From Diploscapter coronatus (taxonomy: Eukaryota; Nematoda; Chromadorea; Rhabditida; Rhabditidae), in the NCBI GenBank assembly GCA_964036155.1, contig OZ038423.1, forward strand, positions 10,865,249 to 10,929,248: 64,000 bases of DNA. The letters are read 5' to 3'. Every line of letters starts with the position of its first letter. Position 1 is the first letter of the stretch. Of the stretch, positions 47,081 to 63,696 are shown piece after piece. Under the pieces are notes generated by a model. That model worked only from the letters and a program-made list of their open reading frames with translations. It did not search any database and was not told where the DNA came from. The position numbers were made by a program, and so were the translations under genes.

Positions 47081-48059
47081 GGGCCCTAATTATTGTTTCG
47101 TAATTATGATTTCATTTGTATCGATTGTGTTTGGGTAATGAATATTTTTGTTGAAAAAAATCGATTTTTCATGAAGATATCTTGTTGGATACAAGGTGAC
47201 TATCTAAGACGATTGATTTTCTTCTTTTTAGTTTTTATAGTTCAGGCTAATTTTGGGAGAAGATCAATGAAACTTCAAGTTCAGGCCGTTTCGGAAAATC
47301 TGGCGTGATTTTTTCTTTTAATTTTTCTAAATTCTGTTTTCTTGAATTTTATCAGCAAATTGACACCCCGGTGTCTGCGAAAAGTGCATTTGAAAATCAC
47401 GGGAATTCTTGGGGTCTCGAAAATTTTCGGATGCCTACCAAATTAAAGGTCGTTCTTTGAAACGTCCTTATCAAGAAGGGATCTATGAACTAATTTTGAA
47501 TTTTTATAAAATTTGCTGGAAAATGATTTTCCCATGCTTTTCATATGCTTATTTATCTAGACGTTACAGAAATTTTATAGAAACGAGAATGAAAAATCTC
47601 CCCACTATTTTCAAGCCCCGCCCCCTTTTTGAAACTGAATGTCAGAATGGCGAAATCTTTCGGAAATCGCACATGATACGTAGCGGTTTTTTTCAGATAC
47701 TCCAAATTTGTATAAATATCTCAGACGATTTTGTTTTCCGACACTTCAACACGTGATGATAATTTTATATTCTCTTATCAATCATAGTACTGATAAAAGA
47801 TGGCTTGATTATTAAAGGGGTTAGAAGAGGCGTATGAAATGAGACCACCGTTTGAATCAGGCTACCCTTTGTTCAATTTTTCTCTAAATTTTCCAACTTG
47901 AAAATTTTAATTCAACATCTGATCAAATATAGATTTTTCTGCTAGAAATTTGAGAGTTTTGAAACTTTAAATTCACTTTTAAACTGCTTTTTATTTTAAA
48001 TTTAAAAAATCGATTTTTTAAACTTATGATATTGTTTAGGTAATCTACCGGACTTCTAA
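47081..48059. other. Spacer before pnk-1
   Basis: Nothing coding could be supported. The 47409-47756 frame is random-looking and crosses obvious AT-rich spacer. Confidence 0.4.
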
Positions 48060-51000
48060 ATGGGATACAATACCAAAACAAGACGAATCGCTTACAGCCC
48101 ACCCCACATTAACCGGTCCAGGAAAAGGTCCTCGGTGACAGGGAAATTGAAAAAGGTTGGTCATTTTTAAAATAAAAAAAATTATTGTTTAGTTCAAGAA
48201 AACAAAATCTTGAAAAGTTGAGAAAAAGTTTGAAAATCTTGCAATTTTCTTTTCCAATGATGCTATGTTTTCTTGAGATCTCCTTATTTTTCTAAAATCA
48301 TGAAAAATCGATCATAATAACTCAATCTTCAAATGAAATCTTCGATATCTTCTTTGTTCTTAAAAGGTTGAATTTAGGCGTACTTAGGTAAATCTCGCTT
48401 TCGATAAATGCGTAGTCTATATGACAATGGGTATAGAGTTCAAATTTGTGGCTTTATTTGTGAGGCCGGTACAGTGTAGCGTTGCTGAAATCATTTTGAT
48501 CATTATTTGATGAAATCTTCCTAACTTTCCCATCACATGCTTTAAAATAGACGCTCTTAATCGGCTGACACCAGACACTACTTTCTGACAATGAGACGTA
48601 GTTTTATGAGACCACATTTTCATTCGTGCTTTGAAAGAACGAGGCTTTTATTTTTAGATAAACATGTCCAGGTCTATGTTTTTAACTTTTATTCAAAAAT
48701 TCCGCTTCCACGCATTTTTCACTTATTTTATCGCGATTTTCAATTAGCCCTGGAGAATGTTATCTATTCCAAAGATCTCGTTTCAGCAAAATCCACTCGA
48801 TATTTTTCGATTTTCTCAAATATATCCGGTTTTTCAGGGACTTTTCAAATTTGTTCATTTTATTTTTAAAGTTTTAATTTCAGGTCGAGCAGGTTCGCAG
48901 AATCATGGACGAGCTACTGTTGGCCTCTCACTTAAAGTGGGTATTCGTCAAGAAAAAATTAAAATAGCCCTTTCTTAAAATTAATTTCATAATGCTCTAA
49001 GGAAAAAATATATTAGAATTTTTCAAATTTAAAAATGAATAAATAAATTAAAATAACACAAATAAACGTTTAGACGGATCGACAGCTCTGGCCGAGTACG
49101 CATAGCGACATCGCCAGTTGTGAGGGAAAAGCCGGCCTGTCCGTTCGTCGTCGTTCCTCCGGATGAGCCCAGATTCGAAGCGTTATTCACGAAGCAGAGG
49201 TATTCGGTGGATATCGGTAAAATTGACTATTTTATTTGTTATCCATTATTTTTGCTTATTTTTTTTTATAATTCTTGGAAAATTCATGGGGTTTCAAGGC
49301 TAAGTAGTTTGTAAATGAAGAAATATTTGAGGATTATTGAAAGAAGTACAATTTTTAAAATTTATTTTTAGGAGGCACCCTCTGTAAAGTCGTGTATTCG
49401 ACGATTTCTCGAATCAACGAAAACTCGGACGAAAAACCAATGGTCCTACTGAATTTTCGGAAATTCACGAGTATCGATGCCTGTATTCAGTTTTTGAAGG
49501 AGGTGAGATTTAAAATTTGGTTTTTTTTATATAAAAAAAAAACAACTCAGACCTGGATCCACAGAGAAAGCACGGATGTGTTGCACTGCACCGGTGGGGG
49601 TTCGTTCAAATACAGCGACCGATTGGAGCTCGAATTGGGAGTCAAGTGAGGATAAATTCAATTTTTGATAACTTTCAAATTAAAAATATTTTAAGATTTT
49701 TAAAATCGTTTTTTCAAATAGATTTTATTTCTTCAGAGTCAAAAAAACCGACGAAATGAATTCCCTGATTTACGGGTGCGATTTTCTGCTCCGTCACAAC
49801 GAAGATGAATCATTCACCTATCACCACGAAGCAACGGGAATTGACAAGTAAAATATTCATTTGTATCTTTTTTCTTTACAAATTTACCTCGAAAAATTTA
49901 CTCCTTGCTAAACTTAAAGATATTATTTTTGTCTTCATTACTCCGAAAGGAGTTCAATTGTTTTATCACATATTCGCATAATTTGTAATTTTCTAGCCCC
50001 ATCCATTTTATTTCGAGCTCAAAATGATTCTTTCAGGTTCCAATACCGCCCTATCAGCCCAGACACGATTTTCCCCTTTCTATTGGTGAACATCGGAACT
50101 GGAATATCTGTTCTGAAGGTGGACTCCCCGACCACGTTCCAACGAGTTGGGGGATCCTCGATGGGAGGCGGTGCCTTCATTGGACTGGGCAGTCTTTTGA
50201 CGAGTGCGAAAGGTAGAATTGAAATATCACTGATTTTTAAAGGATATTTTTCTCTGTAAAATTCACAAAAAAGAACTTGAAATAAACTGTAATTTGCAGA
50301 TTTCGACGGATTACTGCAGTTGGCAGAGAAAGGAGATCATAGGCAAATAGATACTTTGGTGTCTGACATTTACGGCGGCTCCTACTCGAATCTGAATCTA
50401 GCTGCTGATCTGATTGCTGGAAGTTTTGGAAAGGTAATTTTATTCAGTTATTATTATTATTTTTTTTTAAACACTTAACTTTATTGAATTTTGAGACATA
50501 TTTAATGGATTGTTCGAACAAAGATTATCATGAAATTGACAAATTACATTTTCTTTTCCGGAAGGATTTGGGTTCTTAATTTGTCTTTAATTTGTAAAAA
50601 TTCAGTGCTCCCGCCAACAATTGGATGGCAAGACAGGACCAAAGGAAGAAGACATCGCGAAGAGTTTGCTGCTGATGATCAGTAACTCGATCGGGCAGGT
50701 AAAAATTTAACTTATTTTTATTTTCTAGTAAGATACAATTTGTTGAAATTTTAAATACAAACAAATTCAGATGGCAATGCTCTATGGAAATCGGTACCAA
50801 ATGAAGAGGATCTATTTCGGCGGATTCTTTATTCGAAGAAACCCCATCACTATGAGGACACTAACATATGCTATAAATTTTTGGAGTCAGGTAGAAAAAT
50901 TCTTAATTTGTCTGATTTTCTACATAAATCATTCTTTTTTCGTAACCTTTGATATTTGGAAATTTATTCATTTTTGCTTTCTTCCCAAATTGACGAGACC

Positions 51001-51331
51001 TTTGCCTGTGCGATTCGCGCCACTCTGGGGTTTTATCGTCACTCGCGAGCGGCTGCGTGGCGTTTCTCTTGCGGATATGCATCATCTCCTCATTGCGTCA
51101 ACTTGCACGGCTTGATGCAAGGGAAAATTGGAAGGGCGCGAATCGCACAGGCAAGGGTCTCGTTGGTTTGGGAACAGTACTAGTTCATCGATATTTTAAA
51201 AACGACCTAGAATCTGATCCAATAATAGAAATTAAAATGAATTGTTTTAGGGCGCGATGGACGCTTTGTTCATGAAACACGAGGGTTACCTCGGCGCGGT
51301 GGGTGCTTTTATGGATGAATCTGAGGCATAA
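48060..51331 (+). CDS. pnk-1: Pantothenate kinase (type II, PANK family)
   Basis: Catalyses ATP-dependent phosphorylation of pantothenate, the first and rate-limiting step of coenzyme A synthesis. After a basic N-terminus (RSRKRSSVTGKLKK), the catalytic core starts SVDIGGTLCKVVYST (nucleotide-binding strand-turn). It continues with VLHCTGGGSFKY, the family block LVNIGTGISVLKVDS, then GGSSMGGGAFIGLGSLL, ISNSIGQMAMLYG, IYFGGFFIRRNPITMRTL and LFMKHEGYLGAVGAFM, ending at stop 51329-51331. About ten exons. The last intron (about 50892-51249) carries a foldback element. Orthologous to C. elegans PNK-1 by sequence character. Confidence 0.96.
50992..51164. repeat. Foldback element inside the last pnk-1 intron
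   Basis: Arms 50992-51021 (GACGAGACC...GATTCGCGCC) and 51135-51164 (GGCGCGAATC...GGTCTCGTT) are inverted repeats of about 29 bases with one mismatch. They enclose a GC-richer loop of ~113 bases with partial further pairing. The GC content and symmetry stand out in the intron. Best read as a small MITE-like foldback element. Confidence 0.7.
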
Positions 51332-54300
51332 TTGAATTTTTTCTTATTTTTCTAAACGAAATAACTTTTGTGGTTTCTTTTACAAAAATTTTCGAGTTCT
51401 ATACATTTTCGTATAGTTTTTCTATTCAAGTTTAATGATTGATGAAGTCTCTGAAAATTGCCTGAAAAGTAATTACATTTTGAATTCCGTTTTTATGCAA
51501 GAACTTTGAGAAAATGTGCATTCCCTTTTATAGACATACCGGGTTGATTTTACCGTTGTTGATCAAATTTGAATTAACCATTTCTAGATGTTAATAAGCG
51601 TGCCGAATTTTGCAAAATTCGATTTTTGAAAAGTCACGGCACGATTTTTTTAAATTCCAAGAATTGCTGCATTTTATAAAATTTGCTGTTCATATAGGTC
51701 TTTCTAAAAATATCCACTAAAAAGAGGAAATACAGGCTCTTAGTAAAATGGGAACTACAATTTCAACTGTATTTCTTTCTTTTCACTTTTAGTTTCAGGC
51801 ATATAGGAAGTTGGAGTGAAATGAATCTTTGTAATTTTCAGTGAAAGATATTTGTATCTGTGATGGAAAAGAATAAAAATTAGAATAAAATAGAATAGTG
51901 TAGAATCTAAAATAGAAGTCCCCCGTAGATGATGCCTCATCCTCTAATAGAAGCATATCGGCTTCTATTAAACAAATGTTACGATATATAAAATCCATTC
52001 CATCTTAAATCTCGATATCTCTTTTTCTCTTATCTGCCAACTTTTGTGGACTTTTCTGAGTGGGTGTGGTCTTTCTGCGTCATGGATTTTGTTTGAGAGC
52101 GAATTTTTTACAAAGGGAGTCTAACAGTCTATTGAAGTGGTTTGAAAAGATGAGATTTTATGAAAATTTCATTCTTTTAAATCTTTACGACTAATTGTAA
52201 TATCCCCTAAGGTTAGCATATTTCCACAAAAATTACAGTAATCTTTGCTCTGCCTCTTTCCCTACCTTTATCTAAAGAGAGGTCAGAGACGCAGAGTGTT
52301 GCAAGAATTTCACCATTTCACTCATTGGACCCGTGCGAAACGCGCAGCGCAGTTTTTGAATATTTCATTTATGGAAAGAACATTGAAAATTGAGAAAAGA
52401 AGAGAAAGAGATAGAGAGGCATTATTAGAGAGAAAAGAAAAAACCAAAGCTCTAACTATTACGCAATTTTGCCATTCTTTTACGTTCATTTTTCTTCCTG
52501 TTTCTTTCTTTTTCACAATGCTATTTTTCCGAACGAGAATTATTCGCGTTTTTTGACGCACCAAGGCTCATTTTTGCTCGCGGTGGCGAAAAACGAAGAA
52601 ATTGAATTTTTTATGCACGCTTTTTCCGTCTTTCGCCTCGGTAGAAATTGATTAATTCGGCAATTTTTCGCCGCCAGATAAATGACCGAGTTTAATTGTC
52701 AAATGGGAGTTTTGCGAATTTTTGACTGAACGACGTCATACGTTTGTTATTTTTACGTCATATTGTAAGTTTTTTTACGATGAAGATCAGGAACCTTTAA
52801 TTTTTTAAAGATTTTTTACAGTTGGACTTCGCTTAATTTAATGATCTTCTGTTAATTTAAAGGATATTCGAATTTCAATTTTACGGTAGCCTTATTTTTT
52901 CCTATTTCAGAGAGATTTATGAAATAAGCGGTCAGATAAAATCCATGTTAACGCGTAGAGGACCGCGCTTCTGAAATTAGATTTGGACCTATGAAAAGAG
53001 TATTCAAATTTGAGAGAGAAAAGAAGCGAGTCGAGAAATAATATGAAAATTTTATAGAAGAAAAGATAGAGAAAGAGAAATACTATGGGAAACTTAAAAG
53101 AGATGAGAAAAAGAAAGAGTTCTAGGAGAAGAGTGTTTTCCCTGGAGAATTTGACCCTTCGCCTCTCCCTTTTAGAAGTAATCGTTTAGAGAGCATGGTA
53201 TTTCGAGTGTGGAAAAGAAGCAGAAAACAGATAAGGCTAGATTTCGGAGAGATTAGCGAGTTTGGAAATTATCTCTAACGACTTTCTTGGCCTATCTCTA
53301 GACATAGCAGAGAATTTTCACAGATTGAAAGTTATCTCAGACGGTTTTGTTTTAATATGATTTAACATAGGAGAAAATATAGAGCATTTAGAAATCTGGG
53401 AGCGAAATGATAAAACATCAGATTATGGCGTCATTATTTAGGACGACACAGATGCCAAAAAGTGATTTTTTTTTCGAGATTTTAGAATCTTTCATTTTTA
53501 TTGAAATTTCAAATGGTACATCTTCGCGAGATAATTGTCGCTAAATAACGCCGAAGAATTTATTCCGAAATGAATTTCTCTTTCTTTCTCTATCTTTTAC
53601 TTTCTATCCCTAACATTTTCTGCCTCCCTGGCTCTAATTTTCCTATACTATTTCTCTTACTCTGATTCCCTAGCCTCTCTTTTCCAGCAGTCTTTCTCAT
53701 AGCACTTCATCGACCTGTCTGTTGCAGTCCCTACTGCTCTGCCACTGGCCCCAAGGCAAAGCCCATAATAGCTCAGTGGCTTTTCTATCTCTATTCCGAC
53801 CCCTAATTTTGCTATGCTATTTCTTCGAATTATTTTTCTTTTCCTATTTAATTTTAGAAAACTATTTCCAAGAATTTATCCTTTCTATTTTTTCTTAGAT
53901 TTATTCTAAATTTTTCATTTACTATTTAGGATTCACTTTTCTTTTAGATCACTTTAATTTCAGTGCTATTCCTTCATTTTCGATGACTTTTTCCTTAATT
54001 TTTCATTTACTATTTTAGGACATTCTGATTCTCTTAGTCCATGCTATTTAAAAAATGTCTACTTCTCTCTACCCATTCTCTCTCTATACTAATTCTCTTT
54101 CTCTGCATCTTTTCCCTCTTAATTTCCCGTGCTATTTTGGGACCCCCTTACTTCTCTGTTCGTTTCTCGTTTTGCCAGTGGCTTTCCTTACATAGGCCCT
54201 AAAATAATTACATTCGCCTTTTCCTGCTCCTGCCCTTCAGACTCGAGAGAATGCTTTTCTGCCTGAAAGAGAGCGGATTATAGCTCCGAAAGGCGGGGCC

Positions 54301-55000
54301 AAATCTGCGTCCCTAACCTGAACATTTATTTTAGGACATCGATTTTTAGTTTTTTTCACGAAAATCAATTTTTTCTTTTGAATTTTGCACAATTTTAACT
54401 TTACGCTGAGAATTTTTACGGAGATCAACTTTTCTAGTTTTTGCACCTAAGCTTTTTTTCACTTCCTGAAATTCATATTCTTCTCATTGAAACCCATCTG
54501 TATGTAAGAAATATGATCGTTTGAATTTTGAATACTGACGCTTCGCATAGAAAATTTTAATTCCGCGAATTTTTCTGATGACAAAATGATTTTTTACGGC
54601 TAATTGAGATTTCACCCCCAAATTAGCCGCAAAAATTGCTTCTGCCATTGGCTTTGAGTCCCGCCCACTCGTAAAAATCGGCTAAATAATGATGTGCTAA
54701 TTCGGTTAACAAATCAAATTAATTCATTAGTCTTTCGATTTAATTTGAATTCGCGAGATTTTAGAGAAAAAGAATTCTTTAAATCTAATTATATGTAAAA
54801 GATTGTCTTCGCTTAATTTATCATTCTTCTATCATGTCGAAAAAAATATGTGTGAGAAAAGGCAGATCTTCATCGATTTACAATTTTTGATCTAATTTTG
54901 AACACTCAATACTTAACAAATAGTTCTAAAGTTGATCTTCATTCAAGTTTTCAACTTTACCTAGTTTCTTTTATTTTTGTGCAAGAAAAGAATTGATCCT
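51332..55000. other. Non-coding stretch between pnk-1 and goa-1, first part
   Basis: Long AT-rich spacer. Contains a palindrome CGAATTTTGCAAAATTCG (about 51606-51623) framed by CGTGCCG/CGGCACG, a dispersed-motif copy at 52782, and long pyrimidine-rich runs (53570-54170). No exon recognised. Confidence 0.4.
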
Positions 55001-58000
55001 CATCAAAATTTTTCCTTTCTCATGATTTTGCAAGTTCTTCTGAATGAAATTTGTATTTTTTGAAGACGATATTTCTAAAACATTTTTTGTCCTGCCCATA
55101 TATGGGGCTCTTTTCCCCTATATGGACGGCGATAATTTGGGCCTTCAGGCATATTGACGAGAGACTATGAAAATACAAGAGAGACCAGAGGCGCAGAGAA
55201 ACGAATCGACAGCCAACGCTGGCTGGCATATATGCTCGGGCGGGGGTTTTCTTTCTCTTTCGTTCTTTCTCCCCCTCTCCTTTTCTCACACTCCCTCGCC
55301 GAATCAATGAAAATGCTCCTGGTAGCCAGCTGCAGAGCTTCAAACGAAATAGCATTGAGAGGTTGGAAACGCAGTGTGAGAGAGCGAAAGAAATAGTATT
55401 GATTTTCGAGAGAGGGCGAAAGAGCGAAATGAAGCCCCGGAAATAGGACTCGGAAACGAGAGACGGGAAAAGCAGGAGAAATAGTTAGTAAGGTAACGGA
55501 GTTAGAGAAGAAAAGATATATGCCCAATTACCATGTAAGGCATGGGAAAATATAAAGGGGAAGTTAGAAAGTAAAAGAAAAGGAGGAAATAGTGTGGAAA
55601 ATTGGGAGAATTAGAGGAGGAGGGATATCTCTTCGTCTCTCTAAAGAGGGTGCTATTTCTTGAGCTTCTCTAACTCTTTTCTCTTCTCGTCTGTGCTCTC
55701 TTTATATACAAGGCTATTTCGCAGAGCTGCCGACCGCCGCTCTAAGCCACACACACAGCAGCAGAGGCAGCATTTCTGCAATTCTCTTCCCGACAAAAAC
55801 GAAGACGAAGAGGCGACATTATCAACCTCGATTTTAGATGGGCTTATCCGGGATTTTCCCTAATTTTTAAAATATTTCAACTTACCTCAGATTTTTACCT
55901 GACTTGGAATTTATCATGGAATTTTATTTGACGTCCTAATTTTTACGAAAGAGGGCGTAAAATATTATCAGCATCGATCTTGGAGGGACTTACCCGGGAT
56001 TTTCGGCTGATGTCTAATTTATTGAAGATTTTTAGATCCCTATTCAGGGTTCGTGATATCTTTTATAATGAAAGGTCTTTCTAGATTTTCAGCTGAATTT
56101 TATCTTCGACCTTCAACTTACTTGAGTTTTTTAGTTGACGTTATAATTTCTCTATTCATTAAATTTGGCGTCATAGATTTATTCTTGATCTTTATACTTC
56201 GTTTTCGAACTTTTTTTTTCAAAGAGATCATTTTGGAGTCTTTAGATATTGATTCTGGATATGTGAAATCCGAAAGGTGGGAGAGTAAATTGAATTGAAT
56301 TTCAGCAAAAAACGCCCCCAATAAATATGTGTGTGTGTGTTTGATTTTGACAAAAAATATCTGAATGAATAGAATGGGCTGTTGGATTTCATATATCTAT
56401 TTCTAAAAGATCACGTTGTTCTCCTCTTTTCAATTCATTCCACGCTTGAAAAAGAGGGAGCCCCCTTTCTCGCGCACAATTTTACGCATCCTTCCTTCTT
56501 CGTCGCTCCCCTTTCCATGTGCTATTTGCTCCTCACTGCTGAAGGCAAAGGGGAAGAAGGAAGAGTAAAGTCAGAGCGTGAAAGGTGGACTCTCCCGCTC
56601 TTTCAGGCGTGGATCGAATTAAAAGAGGCGAACGGCGTGAAGATATAGAATGTTGAATTTCTGAAACCCCCGATATTTATGATCATCATTCAGATAAGCC
56701 TTGTGGTATATTCTAGAAATATCGATATTTTCATTCTTCACTTTTTTCGCATTTTTTTTCATTGTAGAAGAAAAGGGGCGATTTTTATTTATACCCGGAT
56801 TTCATATATCCAAAAGGGACATGTCATATATGAAGTCCCCTTGATTTCATATTCATAGCCACTCTTTGCAAAACAATAATATCGTCATAGAGAGAATAGA
56901 GAGAATGGAAAAGGAAAGAAGGAAAAAGAGATGATATTGATAAGGATAGAGAGTAAAGGGATATGAAGAATATATCGAATTCCATTATCTTTCTGCGTCT
57001 CTGCCCTCCGTTCTTTGACTGTCTTTCTAACGTTATTTTTTCTTTTCTGTCAAAATGCGTTATTCCTGAAACTAAGCATGACAATGTTTATTTCAAAAAT
57101 AACCTCTTAAATATTGGAATTTTAAACAGCGCGCCTTTAACTCGGGAGATCGATTTTGTAAAAATCTAGAAATTTGTGGAAAGTTGAAAAAAAATCGATG
57201 AATACTTTGACGATGCGTCACTTCGTGCACGCTATTTTGATTCATGCTCTCAGGAGAAAATCAATAAGACGTTCAGATTTATTTTTCGTATCTTAGGAAG
57301 TTCGAATTGTTTTGTTTATATTTGTATCCTTCTTCTTGAGAATTGTAGTTTTTGTCGAGAATGCATTCAAGACCTTGCAAAAATCGTCGTCATATTCGAA
57401 ACAATTTCGAGACAATTTCGAGACAATTTTCTTCAACTTCCATTTTCTTTTTTTTTGTTTCAAGATGCCTTTATTCAAGGTAGCTTATTTCTTCGGCAAT
57501 TTTCTTCATCCAAGTCGATTGGGCCCTAGCTTTTCTCTGCTAGACCCTAGACCCTAGACCCTCTAGAAGCAGAGCCTAGAGCCTGGCTTAGGAATAGGCC
57601 GGGAAGGGGGGAAGGGAGGAAGGGAGAAAAGGGGCAAGGGTGCCCTCGCTCCATCGATCCACATCCCTGCTCTGTGCTGCAGGGGTCCGAGAGCGAGCAG
57701 GAGAATAGGGGAAGGGAAGAAAAGAAACAACCCCTCAGGCATAATACACCTCGACGAGAAGAAGGCTTCTAGAAAACCACCACCCTTAGTATTTTGAAAA
57801 TATTCACAATTTATGCTAATTTTGTTGTAGGTACCTTGAAATTAATTTCATTAATGTTGTTCATTTATTCGAACATTTCTTTATGAATAGTAAATATATG
57901 AAAGCTGATCCTTATCGCCTCATCGTTGCATATTTGAAAATTCACTACTTTATCCTCTCTCTAAAGGTCTATGCATTTTCTCTCCCAATTCCTACAAATA

Positions 58001-60000
58001 CCGTTTCATCGAATGTCTTTGAAAATAAGTCTTTATTTTATCTCCAGATCATTTACCATCTAAAATAATCTCCAAATTTCGACCTCTTTAGAACACGCCC
58101 TAGAAAAGGACGTCCCTATCTACTCTGAATTCGGAATCCCTCGAGGGTTCGCCCTCTTTTTCTTCCACTAAATCCACCTCTATCGCGTCTTTTTTCTAAA
58201 AGGCACATTCATCTCCATTCCGGACCGATTCAATTTATTTTTTCTATCCGAACGCATATATTGATTTTAGACAAATATTTGCAACTATTTCATTTCTTTT
58301 TTTTGGAAACTTCACCCTTTTTAAAGTGTGTGAGCTTTATGAAAGTGATTCAATTTATTTCAATCTTTCAAGTGTTTATTAATTTTAGCTAAATATTGTG
58401 TCATCTTTTAGTTTAAAAAGAATCGATCCTTTTTTCAATTTGTTAATTTTTTTGAAAAATCTTATTTATTTTGCCTCGGAAAAATCGATTATATAAAACT
58501 CTAAAAGGCTTCTAGAAATAACACATAGTAGTCATAGTTGGCCCTGGAAAAGCACCTGCATTTGTAATTTATAAGGGCTATAAATTATCCCCGACGACTT
58601 TCGGTATCTATCTTTCAGCATAGAATTACAGATTTGATGCATATATCCTTAAGTTTCAAATCGATTCCAAAGCAGTATTCCATTTTTATCATCGCGAAAA
58701 TTGTAAAGTAATAGGCTTTTACTATGCAGGTGAATTTTTATGACGCAAGATTTTAGAGTTGCCTAGATTCAGATTTAAGACTAAAATAATATGCTCTAAA
58801 CTTTCTTTAGTCACTTTCTAGTTGAATTAATATCCCTGAATTTTATATGCTTTTTCAACATATAATTGAATAAGACTAAAAATGAGGCCCACAAATGTCT
58901 CTTATTTTCAGAAATCATTGATTCGTAACAATAAGAGCTAATTTGAATACGACGGTTTTGAATCTTTATTTTCTCCATTTTTATTGATATTTTCTTTCTT
59001 CTTTTCTCCCACTTTTATTTAATATTTCCCGGACATTTCAATATGTAACACTTGCGTGTTAAGACGAAATAAGTTGGAGGTCTGACCCGCGAATTTTGCT
59101 TCCGAGATCTAAAATTATTCGATTTCTCTTAAGATTTTCTATTTTTAAGATAACTTTTACATTATTTCTAAACAAATATGCCCTTTTCATTTAAATTCAG
59201 GAAAATGTTTCATATTCCATTTTTAGCTATCGATTTTCCTTCCATATTTTCAACTCTTATCTGTGATCGCATAAAATAATCCTATTTATTTCACACTTCG
59301 CTTCAAAAATTGTCGATTTCTTTAGTACCTTGTTGATAAACGTCGTAAATTTGTCTATTGAGAGTTTGGTTTTGATCTATTTTAAAATGAAGTCCAGCTT
59401 TTTCCTTCAAAATTTCTTTTTTCAATGAAGCTCAAGTTATTTTTTCAAAAATTGGCCTAATTTTTTATGAAGATAAGCTTTTTCTTTCAATGATTGGTTT
59501 ATTTTCCAAAATTTTATCTCTTTTTGGCGAAGATCAGCTTTTATATCGAAAAAATGATTTATTTTTCAGGTTTCTAATCTCTTTTTCATAAATCCAATCC
59601 TATATATTACTCATATCCCCAAAAGACCGCATATTATTGACTTTGTTATCCATTTATGCTCATTTATGTTCAACCTCTCTCTCTCTCTCGCGAGCTTTTG
59701 CTAATCGCCAAGCAATTACCACACTAGTCTATTTCGTGCCTTAAATTATGATTTCGTTGCATCATCATCATTATTATATCATTTAATTAGGCTTAGTCTC
59801 TCTTGTATTTTAGTCTTTATGCTTTTGAAAATAATGGAACTTTTCATAAGTTTCATGAATTTTGAGCTCAATTATAACATAAGACATTGCATTTTAATTT
59901 TTTTCCGCTTCTACAACATTATTTATGCCGAATTTATCGATTTTGTCGCTATAGCCTAATTTTTATGACAAAAAATCAATAGATGTCGATTTTTTTGCAG
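55001..60000. promoter_or_regulatory. Upstream region of goa-1
   Basis: No coding exon seen. Purine/pyrimidine-skewed blocks at 55150-55640 and 56880-56950, a GT microsatellite at 56330, a CTAGACC minisatellite near 57540, and a CT run at 59680. It probably holds the promoter and one or more 5' UTR exons of goa-1; the GC-richer 55725-55805 patch is one candidate. The frames at 55020-55527 on both strands overlap each other and are low complexity. Confidence 0.35.
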
Positions 60001-60277
60001 ATTCCACCGTCAAACGACCCCCGGTTCTGAGGGTAGTTGCATTTCTTGGGCCCACTTTTCCCACCCGCTCACCGCTATAAGACCTGAATTTATCATCCAA
60101 GGGTCGAGGCGGTTGGCAAGAAGTTTGACTAAACACCGATTCTAAATCCGCCTGACCTACGCCAGAAACTATTTGAGAATTCTAATTTATTCTAGTCTAA
60201 AGTTGAGCCTCCATTGATTTTCTGAGTTCGATCCTGGATTTGAGCGGATTTAGCTGATTTGAAGAAGCCACGCCAAA
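60001..60277 (+). other. Probable 5' UTR part of the first coding exon of goa-1
   Basis: A strong acceptor (TTTTTTTGCAG) ends at about 60000. It is followed by 277 bases of more balanced composition leading straight into the goa-1 ATG with an AAA-ATG context. Consistent with an upstream UTR exon or a trans-splice site. Confidence 0.45.

Positions 60278-63696
<3,419 letters not shown>

Noticed and set aside
55020..55527. Long overlapping frames on both strands upstream of goa-1
   Set aside because: They arise from GA/CT-skewed sequence and cover each other; no domain or splice pattern.
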